From Acidobacteriota bacterium (GTDB lineage Bacteria > Acidobacteriota > Terriglobia > Terriglobales > Acidobacteriaceae), in NCBI GenBank assembly GCA_021810625.1, contig JAJZIJ010000008.1:1770-65769 (forward strand): DNA of 64,000 nucleotides. Direction: 5' to 3'. Each line of letters opens with the position of its first letter. Position 1 is the first letter of the stretch. Position numbers and translations under genes: made by a program. The notes beneath the pieces are model-generated. The model saw only the letters and a list, made by a program, of their open reading frames with translations. It made no database searches and was not told the origin of the DNA. Shown here in pieces: positions 8,595-17,039 of this stretch.

Positions 8595-10232
8595 ATGCCC
8601 TCGAAAGCAACAGCCCACACCCGAAATAGCCGAATGGAACGCATCGCAACAACGTTGGAGGCGCATCCCTGGATGGCTCTGGGAGGGTTGTCGATTCTCT
8701 ATTGGGCGATTGTGCTGGTGCAATCCACATTGAAGCTGTTATGGCTCGACGAGCTGATTACTTTTTACGTTGCGCGTCTGGGAAGCGCGCGAGCGATCTG
8801 GAACGCGCTGTTGCGGGGAACAGATCCCAACCCGCCACTGATCCACATCCTGTCCATGTGGGCCATGCGCGTGTTTGGACAAAATACCTTTGGGCTGCGG
8901 TTGCCCGCCATGCTGGCGAGCTGGGCAGGCATGACAGGTCTATACCTCTTTCTACGAGCGCGGCTGTCGGTGATTTTCTCCATGATCGGCGTGTGCTCCT
9001 TTATGGCGATGGCAGGATTCGATTACTCCTGCGACGAACGATCTTATGCGCTCCTGCTGTGCTTTTCCATTGTGAGCCTGTTGTTGTGGCGTCGGATTGT
9101 GGAGGGACGCAATAAAAATCTGCCCGCAATCGGGCTGGCATTGGCGCTGGCGGCGGGCATTTCGTCAAATTACTTCGGTGGCCTCGCGGTATTTCCCATC
9201 GCGGTGGGCGAAGCCGCGCGGACATTCCAGCAGAAGCGCTTCTGCTGGCGCGTATGGCTGGCTCTTCTTGCAGGATCGGCATCCATTCTTGCCTACCTCC
9301 CGCTGATCCACGCTGCCATGATCCGATTCATCCCTCACGCCTGGGACAAGGCAAAGCTAAGCAACATCCCCGGCGCTTATTTTGAGATGATCGACTACGT
9401 GCTGATTCCTGCGCTGATCCTGTTGGCCGCAGTCCCAGCGACGAACATCCTGCATGGGCGAGGATGGCGCATGCCGTGGGATCAAAATCGAGAAGTCCAA
9501 CCAAGTACAGAGAAAAGAAGTTTCCCCCCGTATGAAATGGCGGCGATGATCACTCTGGGGCTGTATCCCGTACTGGGCTACGGAATTGCAACCGTCCTGT
9601 CCGGCATGATCGCTCCCCGATGCATCATTCCGGTCTGCTATGCCTTCGCCATGCTCATCGCGACCTCTGCCTATCGGCTTTTCGCAGGCAAGGCGAAATT
9701 TGCCATTGCCCTCCTCGCATTGTTTTTGACCTGGGTCAGCGTAAGAGAGATTGTCATCGGGGTGGGTGGCCTGCAGCAGAAACAGGCATTTTTCGCGCTG
9801 CGCGACCAACTCCCTGTCCTCTCTGGGTCTGAGAAAATTTTGGTTCCAGATTACCTGCTTGTATTGCCTTTCTACTACTATGCATCGCCAGATATCGCAA
9901 GCAGGATTGTGTTTCCCGTTGACTTTCAAGCGATACACAAATATGAGAGCGATGATGCCGGGGATCAAAACTTGTGGGCTGGGCGAAATCGTGTCTTCCC
10001 CATGCCCGTGGAAAAGGTTGCATCGCTTGAGGCGGACCATACGGGCGAATCCGTGATCGTCGCGCCCAACAACAACTGGCTTCTGCAGGAACTGCGGGCT
10101 ACCGGGTATCACCCCCTGCTACTGCGGTTTTCACCCCACGGCGATCAACTCGGGAATCTTGAACGGATGAGTAAACCCGACCCGGCGTACTTTACTGTGA
10201 ATTTGTCAAAACCAAATAAGGAGAACCCATAG
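8595..10232 (+). CDS. GT-C type membrane glycosyltransferase, copy 2 (PMT/ArnT-like)
   Basis: This 545-residue paralogue of the preceding gene has the same topology. It keeps the LWLDELIT motif, DPNPPLIHIL and GLRLPAMLASW, so it should be catalytically intact. Changes between the copies cluster in soluble parts: the N-terminal tail (MPSKATAH versus MPVELDIH) and the loop around residues 290-320. This could mean a different acceptor, or only relaxed constraint. ATG 8595 overlaps the stop of a short frame as TGATG, exactly as in copy 1. The frame is open further upstream (ATG 8454 and 8406), and ATG 8634 corresponds to 6721 of copy 1. A role in surface glycan or glycolipid decoration is inferred from the family only. 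Confidence 0.8.
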   Translation: MPSKATAHTRNSRMERIATTLEAHPWMALGGLSILYWAIVLVQSTLKLLWLDELITFYVARLGSARAIWNALLRGTDPNPPLIHILSMWAMRVFGQNTFGLRLPAMLASWAGMTGLYLFLRARLSVIFSMIGVCSFMAMAGFDYSCDERSYALLLCFSIVSLLLWRRIVEGRNKNLPAIGLALALAAGISSNYFGGLAVFPIAVGEAARTFQQKRFCWRVWLALLAGSASILAYLPLIHAAMIRFIPHAWDKAKLSNIPGAYFEMIDYVLIPALILLAAVPATNILHGRGWRMPWDQNREVQPSTEKRSFPPYEMAAMITLGLYPVLGYGIATVLSGMIAPRCIIPVCYAFAMLIATSAYRLFAGKAKFAIALLALFLTWVSVREIVIGVGGLQQKQAFFALRDQLPVLSGSEKILVPDYLLVLPFYYYASPDIASRIVFPVDFQAIHKYESDDAGDQNLWAGRNRVFPMPVEKVASLEADHTGESVIVAPNNNWLLQELRATGYHPLLLRFSPHGDQLGNLERMSKPDPAYFTVNLSKPNKENP

Positions 10233-10477
10233 GATGCAGCTTCCGGTTCCACCTAGCAAGTAAAATGCCTACTGCATCCACCGGGAGCCTGTTGCGCCCC
10301 TCCGAGCAGAATTTTCCCTTCCTCTGGATTACGCTGAAGGTGTAGTCTAGGAGAGTCAGAAACTTCTGTAGCCGGGACTGTCTACACACGGGGCATACGG
10401 TCAATCTGCTACCGGATGACGCGTAGGCTCGTCCAACACAAAGCCTTATCTCCAAAGGATGGTTGCTACTCCCTGTG

Positions 10478-12067
10478 ATGACTGCCACGTCCACCGTGCT
10501 TGATTCTCCGGTCTGCACTCACGACAGCACCCGCGCTGCGAGGGCGCGTGTCTCTCCTTTGGCAAGACTTTTGAGGCGGCCATCCGTCCGCCTGCTGGGA
10601 TTGACCATTGGCGCGCTCCTGATTTTGGGATATCACCCCTTTGTAGACGATGCAGCCATCTATGTTGCGGGCGTGGAAAAAATCATCTCCCCCGGCCTCT
10701 TCCAACAACATGCCGAGTACATTCTTCCGCATTTGCAGCACTCGCTGTTCTCCCTTGGCTTGGGCTGGACGATGCGCCTGACTCATGCTCCGCTGCTGCC
10801 AACCCTGTTCGCCACCTACGTATTTTCCCTGTGGCTGACGTTGCTGGCGTGCTGGCGATTGTCCTGTCACTTATTCACGCGTTCCGAGGCGCGCTGGAGC
10901 GCGACCACGCTTCTGGCTGCAACGATGACCTTGCCTGTGGCTGGCTCCTCGCTCTTCTTCATGGATCCGTATCTTACGGCGCGCTCCTTTTCCACGCCGG
11001 TCTCCTTGTTTGCTCTCATCTTTGCGTTGGAGCGAAAGCCGCTGTACGCCACGCTCAGCCTGCTGCTGGCCGTGCTGCTACATCCGCTGATGGGCGCGTA
11101 CGCCGTTGCGTATGTCATAGTTCTGTGGCTGCTCCGCGATGAGCACTGGAAGCTGCTCGGTGGCCTGACGCTGGCTGTATTTGCCGGAACCTTCTTCGCA
11201 ATGCGCGCGCCGATGCTGCAACATGCCTCGGATGGGTATCGCGCTGCGGCGCTCAGTCGGTCGTATTTTTTCCTGAGTCGTTGGAAATGGTACGAGATAT
11301 TTGGCCTGTTTCCTCCCTTGGTGGCTGCCTGGATATTTTGCGCCAGAGATCGCTTCAACCTGCATGGCAAGTTCTGTAGTGTCTGCGCCACTTCCATCTA
11401 CGTTGGCGTGTCCGCGCTGCTATTTTCCATTCTTTTTGTACATACCTCCGGGCCACTGATGCTGGCCAGCCTGCAACCCCTGCGGGTGTTTCATCTCATT
11501 TATCTGATCTTTTTTCTCTCGTTGGGCAGCGTGTTGGGACGTTACATCCTGCACCGCCGAATGCTGGCATGGGTTCTCTGCTTCGGTGCCATTGGCGCAA
11601 TCATGCTGACGGTGCAGCTTCGCACCTATCCTGCCCTGGCCCATGTGGAATGGCCGTGGGCTGCGCCGCAAAATCCCTGGGAGCGGGCGTTTCTTTGGAT
11701 TCGCCACAATACTCCTGACAATGCGCTCTTCGCGCTTGATCCGAGATACCAGGCTCTGCCCGACGAAAACACTGTGGGCTTCCGCGCCATGACGGAGCGC
11801 AGCGCGCTTCCAGACTGGAGCAAGGACGGCGGCATTGCAGCCATCTATCCGCAAATCGCTCCAGAGTGGCTTGCCGATGCCCGCATGGAAGACACCTGGA
11901 GCCAGTGGTCGGATGCGCAGCGGCTGCAATATCTGACCCCATATCACGTCCGCTGGGTGGTTCTGTCCGCCACAATGTCCACCCGCCTGCCCTGCCCGTA
12001 CCAAAACTCTTTGGTGCGTGTTTGCCAGCTTTCAAAGGAAACCGCGCTCCTGAAAAAGAATCCTTAG
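10478..12067 (+). CDS. Polytopic membrane protein of unknown function, possibly GT-C-like
   Basis: A 529-residue protein (ATG 10478, frame open from 10463) with roughly ten hydrophobic segments and a soluble C-terminal domain of about 150 residues. The first loop after membrane segment 1 contains YHPFVDDAAIYVAGVEK, an acidic pair placed like the Asp/Glu motif of GT-C enzymes. The C-terminus reads as a periplasmic domain (WERAFLWIRHNTPDNALF, WSQWSDAQRLQYL). Such ends occur in membrane proteins that sit beside polysaccharide or lipid glycosyltransferases, and two such genes lie directly upstream on the same strand. I do not recognise a named family, so the glycosyltransferase reading is inference. 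Confidence 0.65.
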   Translation: MTATSTVLDSPVCTHDSTRAARARVSPLARLLRRPSVRLLGLTIGALLILGYHPFVDDAAIYVAGVEKIISPGLFQQHAEYILPHLQHSLFSLGLGWTMRLTHAPLLPTLFATYVFSLWLTLLACWRLSCHLFTRSEARWSATTLLAATMTLPVAGSSLFFMDPYLTARSFSTPVSLFALIFALERKPLYATLSLLLAVLLHPLMGAYAVAYVIVLWLLRDEHWKLLGGLTLAVFAGTFFAMRAPMLQHASDGYRAAALSRSYFFLSRWKWYEIFGLFPPLVAAWIFCARDRFNLHGKFCSVCATSIYVGVSALLFSILFVHTSGPLMLASLQPLRVFHLIYLIFFLSLGSVLGRYILHRRMLAWVLCFGAIGAIMLTVQLRTYPALAHVEWPWAAPQNPWERAFLWIRHNTPDNALFALDPRYQALPDENTVGFRAMTERSALPDWSKDGGIAAIYPQIAPEWLADARMEDTWSQWSDAQRLQYLTPYHVRWVVLSATMSTRLPCPYQNSLVRVCQLSKETALLKKNP

Positions 12068-12164
12068 TCTGTGCTGGCTCCATCGGTTGTTCCCTGCGAG
12101 GCCGGAACGCCGGATGGAAAAGGCTTGGGTATGGCGGCACAATGGAATCGGAGACATCGAAGCC

Positions 12165-12587
12165 ATGATCGACTATGACAAGCTACAAAAGTCGCTCAAG
12201 CATCTTGAGCTTCAGTTTGAGAATCTCCAGCGCGCAAAAGATCGCTCCGAACTGACCGATATCGACCGCGAAGGAATTGCCGAGTCGGTGATTCAGCGCT
12301 TTGAGACCTGCTATGACACGCTCTGGAAGACGCTGAAGCGCTACCTGAGCGAAGAGACAGGCCTGGCGGATACACCGAATAGCCCCAAGCCTATCCTTAA
12401 GCTGGCAGGACAAAATAATCTACTTTCTGGTTCTGTGGAGCAGTGGCTCAAATACGCCGATGCCCGCGTCAGCACGGCACATGATTACAGCGGAGAAAAA
12501 GTCGGGGAGTGTCTGGCAATCATGGCGAGCTTCATCAGCGATGCCATTGGCCTGTATCAAACGATGAGCGGCCAAAGCTGGAAATGA
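12165..12587 (+). CDS. hepT: HepT-like HEPN toxin (HI0074 family) of a HEPN-MNT pair
   Basis: A 140-residue all-helical protein of the nucleotidyltransferase substrate-binding (HI0074/HEPN) family. Near its end it carries RVSTAHDY, an exact RX4HXY motif. In HepT toxins this is the RNase active site, and its tyrosine is the residue modified by the partner enzyme. ATG 12165 gives the usual N-terminus (MIDYDKLQKSLKHLE); the open frame continues upstream without family resemblance. The stop overlaps the next gene as ATGA, so the two are translationally coupled. In characterised systems HepT cleaves RNA and MntA silences it by polyadenylylating the tyrosine. Both motifs are intact here, so a functional type VII pair is likely. 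Confidence 0.85.
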   Translation: MIDYDKLQKSLKHLELQFENLQRAKDRSELTDIDREGIAESVIQRFETCYDTLWKTLKRYLSEETGLADTPNSPKPILKLAGQNNLLSGSVEQWLKYADARVSTAHDYSGEKVGECLAIMASFISDAIGLYQTMSGQSWK

Positions 12588-12937
12588 CAGGCTTGAGAAT
12601 GGATACCGCGATGGACATAACGAGCGAGCAGCGCAAAATACTGCTTGATCTCTTGCGGCAATACATTCCAGATGTCGCCGTCTGGGCTTACGGCTCGCGG
12701 GTCAAGCGCGCTGCGCGTCGAAATTCTGATCTCGATCTGGTGGCCTTCCCCTCTGCCGAACAACGACCCGCTGTCTCTGAACTGAAAGACGCCCTGGACG
12801 AAAGCAATCTTCCCTTTCTCGTTGACCTGCATGTTTGGGATGAGATTCCAGAGCGCTTTCGAGAGATCATTCGCAAGGAATATGTCATTCTTCAGGAACA
12901 AAAAAGTGTGTTGAAGGATATTGGGCATGGCGAATAG
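12584..12937 (+). CDS. mntA: MntA-like minimal nucleotidyltransferase antitoxin
   Basis: A 117-residue minimal nucleotidyltransferase (HI0073/MNT family). Residues ~33-47 (GSRVKRAARRNSDLD) fit the GSX10DXD active-site signature exactly, with a further acidic residue in the VDLHVW strand. In HEPN-MNT systems this enzyme transfers AMP to the tyrosine of the HEPN RX4HXY motif and so neutralises the RNase. ATG 12584 overlaps the stop of the toxin gene. ATG 12599 and 12611 are alternative starts that would shorten the protein by 5 or 9 residues. No other mobile element is visible nearby. Confidence 0.85.
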   Translation: MTGLRMDTAMDITSEQRKILLDLLRQYIPDVAVWAYGSRVKRAARRNSDLDLVAFPSAEQRPAVSELKDALDESNLPFLVDLHVWDEIPERFREIIRKEYVILQEQKSVLKDIGHGE

Positions 12938-12973
12938 CGCCAAGGATGAAGTCCCGCAGTTACCATAGGGAAT

Positions 12974-13234
12974 ATGGAACTCATCGTTTACATGGCCGAC
13001 TGGTGCCCCGATTGCCGCGAGGCAAAGCGCTTTCTGGATCAACACAAAATTCCGTACACGGCAATCGATATTGAGACCACGCCGGGAGCTGCGGACACGG
13101 TGCTGGCTCAAGTGGGCAAGCGCGCAATTCCGCAGTTTGTCCTCGACGGGAAATGGGTGCAACCCTACAAGCCAGGAAGCGGATTTCTGTATAAAGAAAT
13201 GGCGGAACTGTTTGGCGTTGCACACAAACGCTAG
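12974..13234 (+). CDS. Glutaredoxin-like thiol-disulfide protein
   Basis: An 86-residue thioredoxin-fold protein with the dithiol active site CPDC at residues ~12-15, the cis-proline region KRAIPQFVLDG and a C-terminal helix. The size and the YMADWCPDC start are those of the small glutaredoxin/NrdH-like family, which reduces disulfides with glutathione or another low-molecular-weight thiol. It lies 36 bp after mntA and 70 bp before purB and is probably unrelated to both. The physiological electron donor cannot be read from the sequence. Confidence 0.85.
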   Translation: MELIVYMADWCPDCREAKRFLDQHKIPYTAIDIETTPGAADTVLAQVGKRAIPQFVLDGKWVQPYKPGSGFLYKEMAELFGVAHKR

Positions 13235-13304
13235 CGCAACCCCAACCACATGATTACGCGCCCGCGCAATCCATTCGTCTGATACCTTTTGCTGAGGAGT
13301 CTTT

Positions 13305-14606
13305 GTGATCGACCGTTATACCCGACCCGCGATGGGCCGCATCTGGAACGAGGAAAATAAATACCGCATGTGGCTGGCGGTGGAAACCGCTGCGTCGGAA
13401 ACGCTGGCGGAGTTTGGCATTGTTCCCGCAGAGGCCGCGCGCGCCATCCGCGAACGTGGCGGGTTTGAAGTAGCCCGCATCCAGCAGATTGAGGCCGAGG
13501 TGCGCCATGACGTGATCGCCTTTACCACGGCGGTCGCGGAAAAGATTGGCCCGGAGTCGCGCTGGCTGCACTACGGCCTGACCTCCAACGATGTTGTCGA
13601 TACCGCGCAGGCTTTGCAGCTTAAAGATGCCTCTGTCCTTCTGCGCGTGGGCATCACGCGCCTGCTCGACGTGCTGCGCCATCGCGCCATTGAGTTTCAA
13701 CACACGCCGACTATCGGGCGCACGCATGGTGTCCACGCCGAACCAACCACCTTCGGCCTCAAACTGCTGAACTGGTACGCGGAGATGCGCCGCAACCTAA
13801 AACGCTTCGACGCGGCGGCAGAGGACATGCGCATCGGCAAACTCTCCGGCGCTGTGGGCACCTTCGGCCACCTGAAACCGGAACACGAAGCCGCCATCTG
13901 CAAGCGTCTGGGACTGACACCCGCTCCCATCGCCACGCAAGTCATCCAGCGCGACCGCCATGCAGCGTACATTTCCACGCTGGCGATTCTGGCATCGACC
14001 CTTGATAAAATCGCCGTCGAAATCCGCCACCTGCAACGCACCGAGGTGCGCGAGGCAGAGGAATTTTTCTCCGAAAAACAAAAAGGCTCCTCCGCCATGC
14101 CGCACAAACGCAATCCCATCACCTGCGAGCAGATCAGCGGGCTGGCGCGCATCCTTCGCGGCAATGTGCAACCGGCGCTGGAAAATATCGCGCTCTGGCA
14201 TGAGCGCGACATCTCCCACTCCTCCGTGGAGCGCGTCATCCTGCCCGATTCCACAATCCTGGCCGATTATCTGCTGGACAAAACGGCCACGCTGATTAAA
14301 AAACTTCTGGTCAATCCGCAGCGAATGCTACGCAATCTGGAATCTACTGGTGGGCTGATTTTTTCCGGCCAATTGTTGCTCGATCTGGCCGAAGCAGGAA
14401 TGCAGCGCGAGGATGCCTATCGCCGAGTGCAGCAACACGCCATGCGCGCATGGAAGGAAGAATTAAATTTCCGCGAGCTTGTAGGCGCGGATCAGGAGAT
14501 TGCGCGCTTATTGCCACCGGAAAAACTTCAGCGCGTCTTCGATCTGCATCGGCAACTCTCGAATGTGGATGCCATCTTTGCGCGCGTGCTTCAGGACGCG
14601 GACTGA
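13305..14606 (+). CDS. purB: Adenylosuccinate lyase
   Basis: A 433-residue fumarase/aspartase superfamily enzyme. It splits SAICAR and adenylosuccinate in purine synthesis, releasing fumarate. The signature loop SSAMPHKRNPI is at residues ~263-273. The catalytic-histidine segment GRTHGVHAEPTTFG (~140) and LTSNDVVDTA (~88) are present, and the length is that of the short bacterial PurB class. The start is GTG 13305, supported by GAGGAG five to seven bases upstream; no better ATG lies in frame. ubiX follows after 6 bp, so the two are probably cotranscribed. Confidence 0.95.
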   Translation: MIDRYTRPAMGRIWNEENKYRMWLAVETAASETLAEFGIVPAEAARAIRERGGFEVARIQQIEAEVRHDVIAFTTAVAEKIGPESRWLHYGLTSNDVVDTAQALQLKDASVLLRVGITRLLDVLRHRAIEFQHTPTIGRTHGVHAEPTTFGLKLLNWYAEMRRNLKRFDAAAEDMRIGKLSGAVGTFGHLKPEHEAAICKRLGLTPAPIATQVIQRDRHAAYISTLAILASTLDKIAVEIRHLQRTEVREAEEFFSEKQKGSSAMPHKRNPITCEQISGLARILRGNVQPALENIALWHERDISHSSVERVILPDSTILADYLLDKTATLIKKLLVNPQRMLRNLESTGGLIFSGQLLLDLAEAGMQREDAYRRVQQHAMRAWKEELNFRELVGADQEIARLLPPEKLQRVFDLHRQLSNVDAIFARVLQDAD

Positions 14607-14612
14607 ATCAGA

Positions 14613-15230
14613 ATGGATGCTGAAAAAACATTGACGGTCGCCATCACCGGAGCCAGCGGCGCGATGCTGGCCCGTGAGTTGCTACGTCTGCTGCATCAGG
14701 ATGCCCGCGTGGCCCGCGTGCATTTGATTCCGTCGGAAGCCTCCCTGCGCGTGTTGGCGGAAGAGCTGCGCCTGCACGGGCGCGCGAATCTGGTGGAGCG
14801 ACTGCTCGGACACGCCAGCGAAAAAATTCTCCTGCACGCCGCATCGGACATCGGCGCAGCAATCGCCAGCGGCAGCTATCCCACCCACGGCATGATCGTG
14901 CTTCCATGCAGCATGGGCACGCTGGCTGGCATTGCGCACGGCATGGCCGATACGCTGATCGAACGCGCCGCCGATGTCTGCCTGAAAGAACAGCGCCCGC
15001 TGCTTCTCTGCGTCCGGGAAACACCCTTCAGCAGAATTCACCTGCGAAATATGAGCCTTGCCGCCGAAGCAGGCGCGACCATCTTCCCGGTTATCCCCGC
15101 TTTTTACAACCATCCCGGCAGCATGGAGGAGATGGCGCGCCAATTCGTCTTTCGCGTGCTGACGCACATCGGCCTGCCACAGGACGACGCATATCAGTGG
15201 GGAAAGCAGGAAGCGTCGGGCAATAAATAG
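14613..15230 (+). CDS. ubiX: Flavin prenyltransferase UbiX
   Basis: A 205-residue homologue of UbiX/PAD1. The enzyme joins dimethylallyl phosphate to FMN to make prenyl-FMN, the cofactor of UbiD-type decarboxylases. Family features are the N-terminal ITGASGAMLARELL flavin-binding loop, MIVLPCSMGTLAGIAHG (~90-110) and the VRETPFSRIHLRNM segment near residues 132-145. It sits 6 bp behind purB on the same strand. No ubiD is present in this window, so its client decarboxylase must be encoded elsewhere. In this phylum it probably serves the menaquinone route, but that is inference. Confidence 0.93.
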   Translation: MDAEKTLTVAITGASGAMLARELLRLLHQDARVARVHLIPSEASLRVLAEELRLHGRANLVERLLGHASEKILLHAASDIGAAIASGSYPTHGMIVLPCSMGTLAGIAHGMADTLIERAADVCLKEQRPLLLCVRETPFSRIHLRNMSLAAEAGATIFPVIPAFYNHPGSMEEMARQFVFRVLTHIGLPQDDAYQWGKQEASGNK

Positions 15231-15242
15231 GTCGGGGCGTCT

Positions 15243-16244
15243 TCAATTTTTGAATACGCCGCCGGACATGGGCGGATCGCTCTGTAAAAACTTCACCGTA
15301 TTGGGAACCATGCGCCGGGCGCAGGTCGCAGGCGCGGTGTGTCCGCACCCGGCATAAAACTCCAGCACAGACTGCGGCATCGCGCGATGCATCTCTTGCG
15401 CAACCTCTGGAGGAATCAGCGCGTCCTCCGCTCCCCAGGCAATCAGCACCGGAATGTGAATGCTGCCGAGTTGCGCATTCACCCAGTCCCTGCCCGCCAA
15501 CGCGGAGTTGAGCGTCCGGCGAACCACCCAGTAATTTTTGCTGAGTCGGCGCAGAATATCCCGCGCCAGAAAACCAGGAATGCGCGAAGGGTGCGGCACC
15601 AGCAAGGCATACAAACGCGCAAGCCCGGCTTGATCTTTTGGAGTAACAACATCCGGGCCGAAAGGAACATGGAAGTCCAGGCCCGCGCTGTCATAGAGAA
15701 CAAGCCGTTGCACCGTCTGCGGAGATTCGGCTGCCAGTTTCAGCGCAATCCATCCACCCAGAGACCAGCCTGCAACATCGGCCTGCTGAATGTGCATCGC
15801 GCCAAGGAACTGGCGCGCCATATCCACCTGCTGCTGGAGGGTATATGCAATGTCGGGATGGTCGGTTCGTCCGCAGCCCAGCAGGTCAATGGCATAGACG
15901 CGAAACCCATTCCGCGTGAACATGGGCATCGCAGGCGCCCAATCCTCCGCGCGCGATCCCAAACCATGAATCAGCAACAGCGGCGTGCCGCGCCCGCCCA
16001 CAAAATAATGCACACGATACGGCCCGACCTGCGCATATTCACTGTGGATGCCATCCACCGCAAGCTGCAAACAAATGCCATGATCGACTACCCACATGGG
16101 CCGCTCATACACCACAGCACTGACGAGAAATAAAGAGATGAGGATACCCAGCCCCAAATACCGCGCCGCACGCCGCTTCCTCGACCAGGGACGAGGTATC
16201 TTTGCCACAAGCGTTTCCGGCGGATTGTCCAACGTAGCCATCAT
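15243..16244 (-). CDS. Membrane-anchored alpha/beta hydrolase
   Basis: A 333-residue protein with an N-terminal membrane anchor (LGLGILISLFLVSAVVY, ~20-36) followed by an alpha/beta-hydrolase fold. The oxyanion loop LIHGLGSRAEDW, the nucleophile elbow GWSLGG, the acid in WGAEDALIP and the histidine in GCGHTAP make a complete Ser-Asp-His triad. ATG 16244 is chosen because longer starts would run into the nitroreductase stop at 16285. Epoxide hydrolases, C-C hydrolases and haloperoxidase-like esterases share this pattern, so the substrate is open. It converges with ubiX (12 bp apart). Confidence 0.85.
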   Translation of the reverse strand: MMATLDNPPETLVAKIPRPWSRKRRAARYLGLGILISLFLVSAVVYERPMWVVDHGICLQLAVDGIHSEYAQVGPYRVHYFVGGRGTPLLLIHGLGSRAEDWAPAMPMFTRNGFRVYAIDLLGCGRTDHPDIAYTLQQQVDMARQFLGAMHIQQADVAGWSLGGWIALKLAAESPQTVQRLVLYDSAGLDFHVPFGPDVVTPKDQAGLARLYALLVPHPSRIPGFLARDILRRLSKNYWVVRRTLNSALAGRDWVNAQLGSIHIPVLIAWGAEDALIPPEVAQEMHRAMPQSVLEFYAGCGHTAPATCARRMVPNTVKFLQSDPPMSGGVFKN

Positions 16245-16284
16245 TCTGTCATCTTGTTTTGATCGTGTGTTGGCTCGAACAGGT

Positions 16285-16941
16285 TTAGCGCATGTGCCGG
16301 CCAAACTCCTCATCGAAGACGACGCGAGAGCGCGCAAAGCGTCCGCCATTAGGCTTGTCCGCGCCTTTCAGGTGGCCGACGGCCAACAACGCGACCACGT
16401 GGTAACTCAGTGGCAGCTTCAAAACCTCGCGAACTTTTTCCTGCTCAAAACCTTCCATCGGAGCCGTATCGTAGCCGAGCGCCTCGGCCATCAACAGCAT
16501 GTGCGTAAAGGCAATCATCACCTGCCGGTTCAGCCACATGGCCATGTTCGGATGATTCGACAAATAACCGGGAATGCTTTGGCGCGCCTGCTCGGAATAA
16601 CTTTCTGACATGCCACCCTCCTTGCCCAGACGCAGCATCTCGTCCAAATCTCCATTGCGCCAGCCATCGGCATCCCCACAGGCGACGATCATAGCCGAAG
16701 CCTCCTCGATTTTGGCCTGGTTGAAGCTGGCCAGACGCAGACGCTTTTTTTGTTCCGGGCTGCGAACAACAACAAAACGCCACGGCTGCATGTTGTATCC
16801 ACTGGGCGCATGCAGCCCTGCATCAAGAATCTTCTTCAGGTCTGCCTCTGGAATTGGCGTGCCATCAAAACTTGGCGTGGCTCGACGTTCTGCGATGATA
16901 TGAGAAAGTAATTTTTCTTTCGTTGCGCTCATGCGTACCAC
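16285..16941 (-). CDS. Nitroreductase family FMN oxidoreductase
   Basis: A 218-residue flavoprotein of the nitroreductase superfamily. RRATPSFDGTPI near residue 20 and HAPSGYNMQPWRFVVV near residues 43-58 form the FMN phosphate and isoalloxazine site. MAEALGYDTAPMEGF (~152-166) is the second FMN contact region. Members use NAD(P)H to reduce nitroaromatics, quinones or enones, and the natural substrate is not predictable. The start is GTG 16941, with AGGGAG four bases upstream; ATG 16932 is the alternative. The hydrolase gene lies 40 bp downstream on the same strand. Confidence 0.88.
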   Translation of the reverse strand: MVRMSATKEKLLSHIIAERRATPSFDGTPIPEADLKKILDAGLHAPSGYNMQPWRFVVVRSPEQKKRLRLASFNQAKIEEASAMIVACGDADGWRNGDLDEMLRLGKEGGMSESYSEQARQSIPGYLSNHPNMAMWLNRQVMIAFTHMLLMAEALGYDTAPMEGFEQEKVREVLKLPLSYHVVALLAVGHLKGADKPNGGRFARSRVVFDEEFGRHMR

Positions 16942-17039
16942 GTCACTCCCTTGTTGGAATTAACCCTTGCTGTCGCGTCGATCAAGCAACCCCGCACTGC
17001 TTGAAGATATCATGCGCTACAACGAAGTGGCAGATACCC

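Larger units (their letters stand above)
6503..10232 (+). repeat. Tandem duplication of a glycosyltransferase gene with its leader
   Basis: The block 6503-8307 (leader plus gene) corresponds to 8416-10232. The 180-nt leaders (6503-6682 and 8416-8595) align without any gap and share a 36-nt stretch that is identical (6567-6602 and 8480-8515). Long near-identical stretches continue through both genes, for example around the segment encoding GGLSILYWAIVLVQS. Carrying over the non-coding leader as well as the gene points to direct tandem duplication of a segment of about 1.9 kb rather than separate acquisition. Confidence 0.85.
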
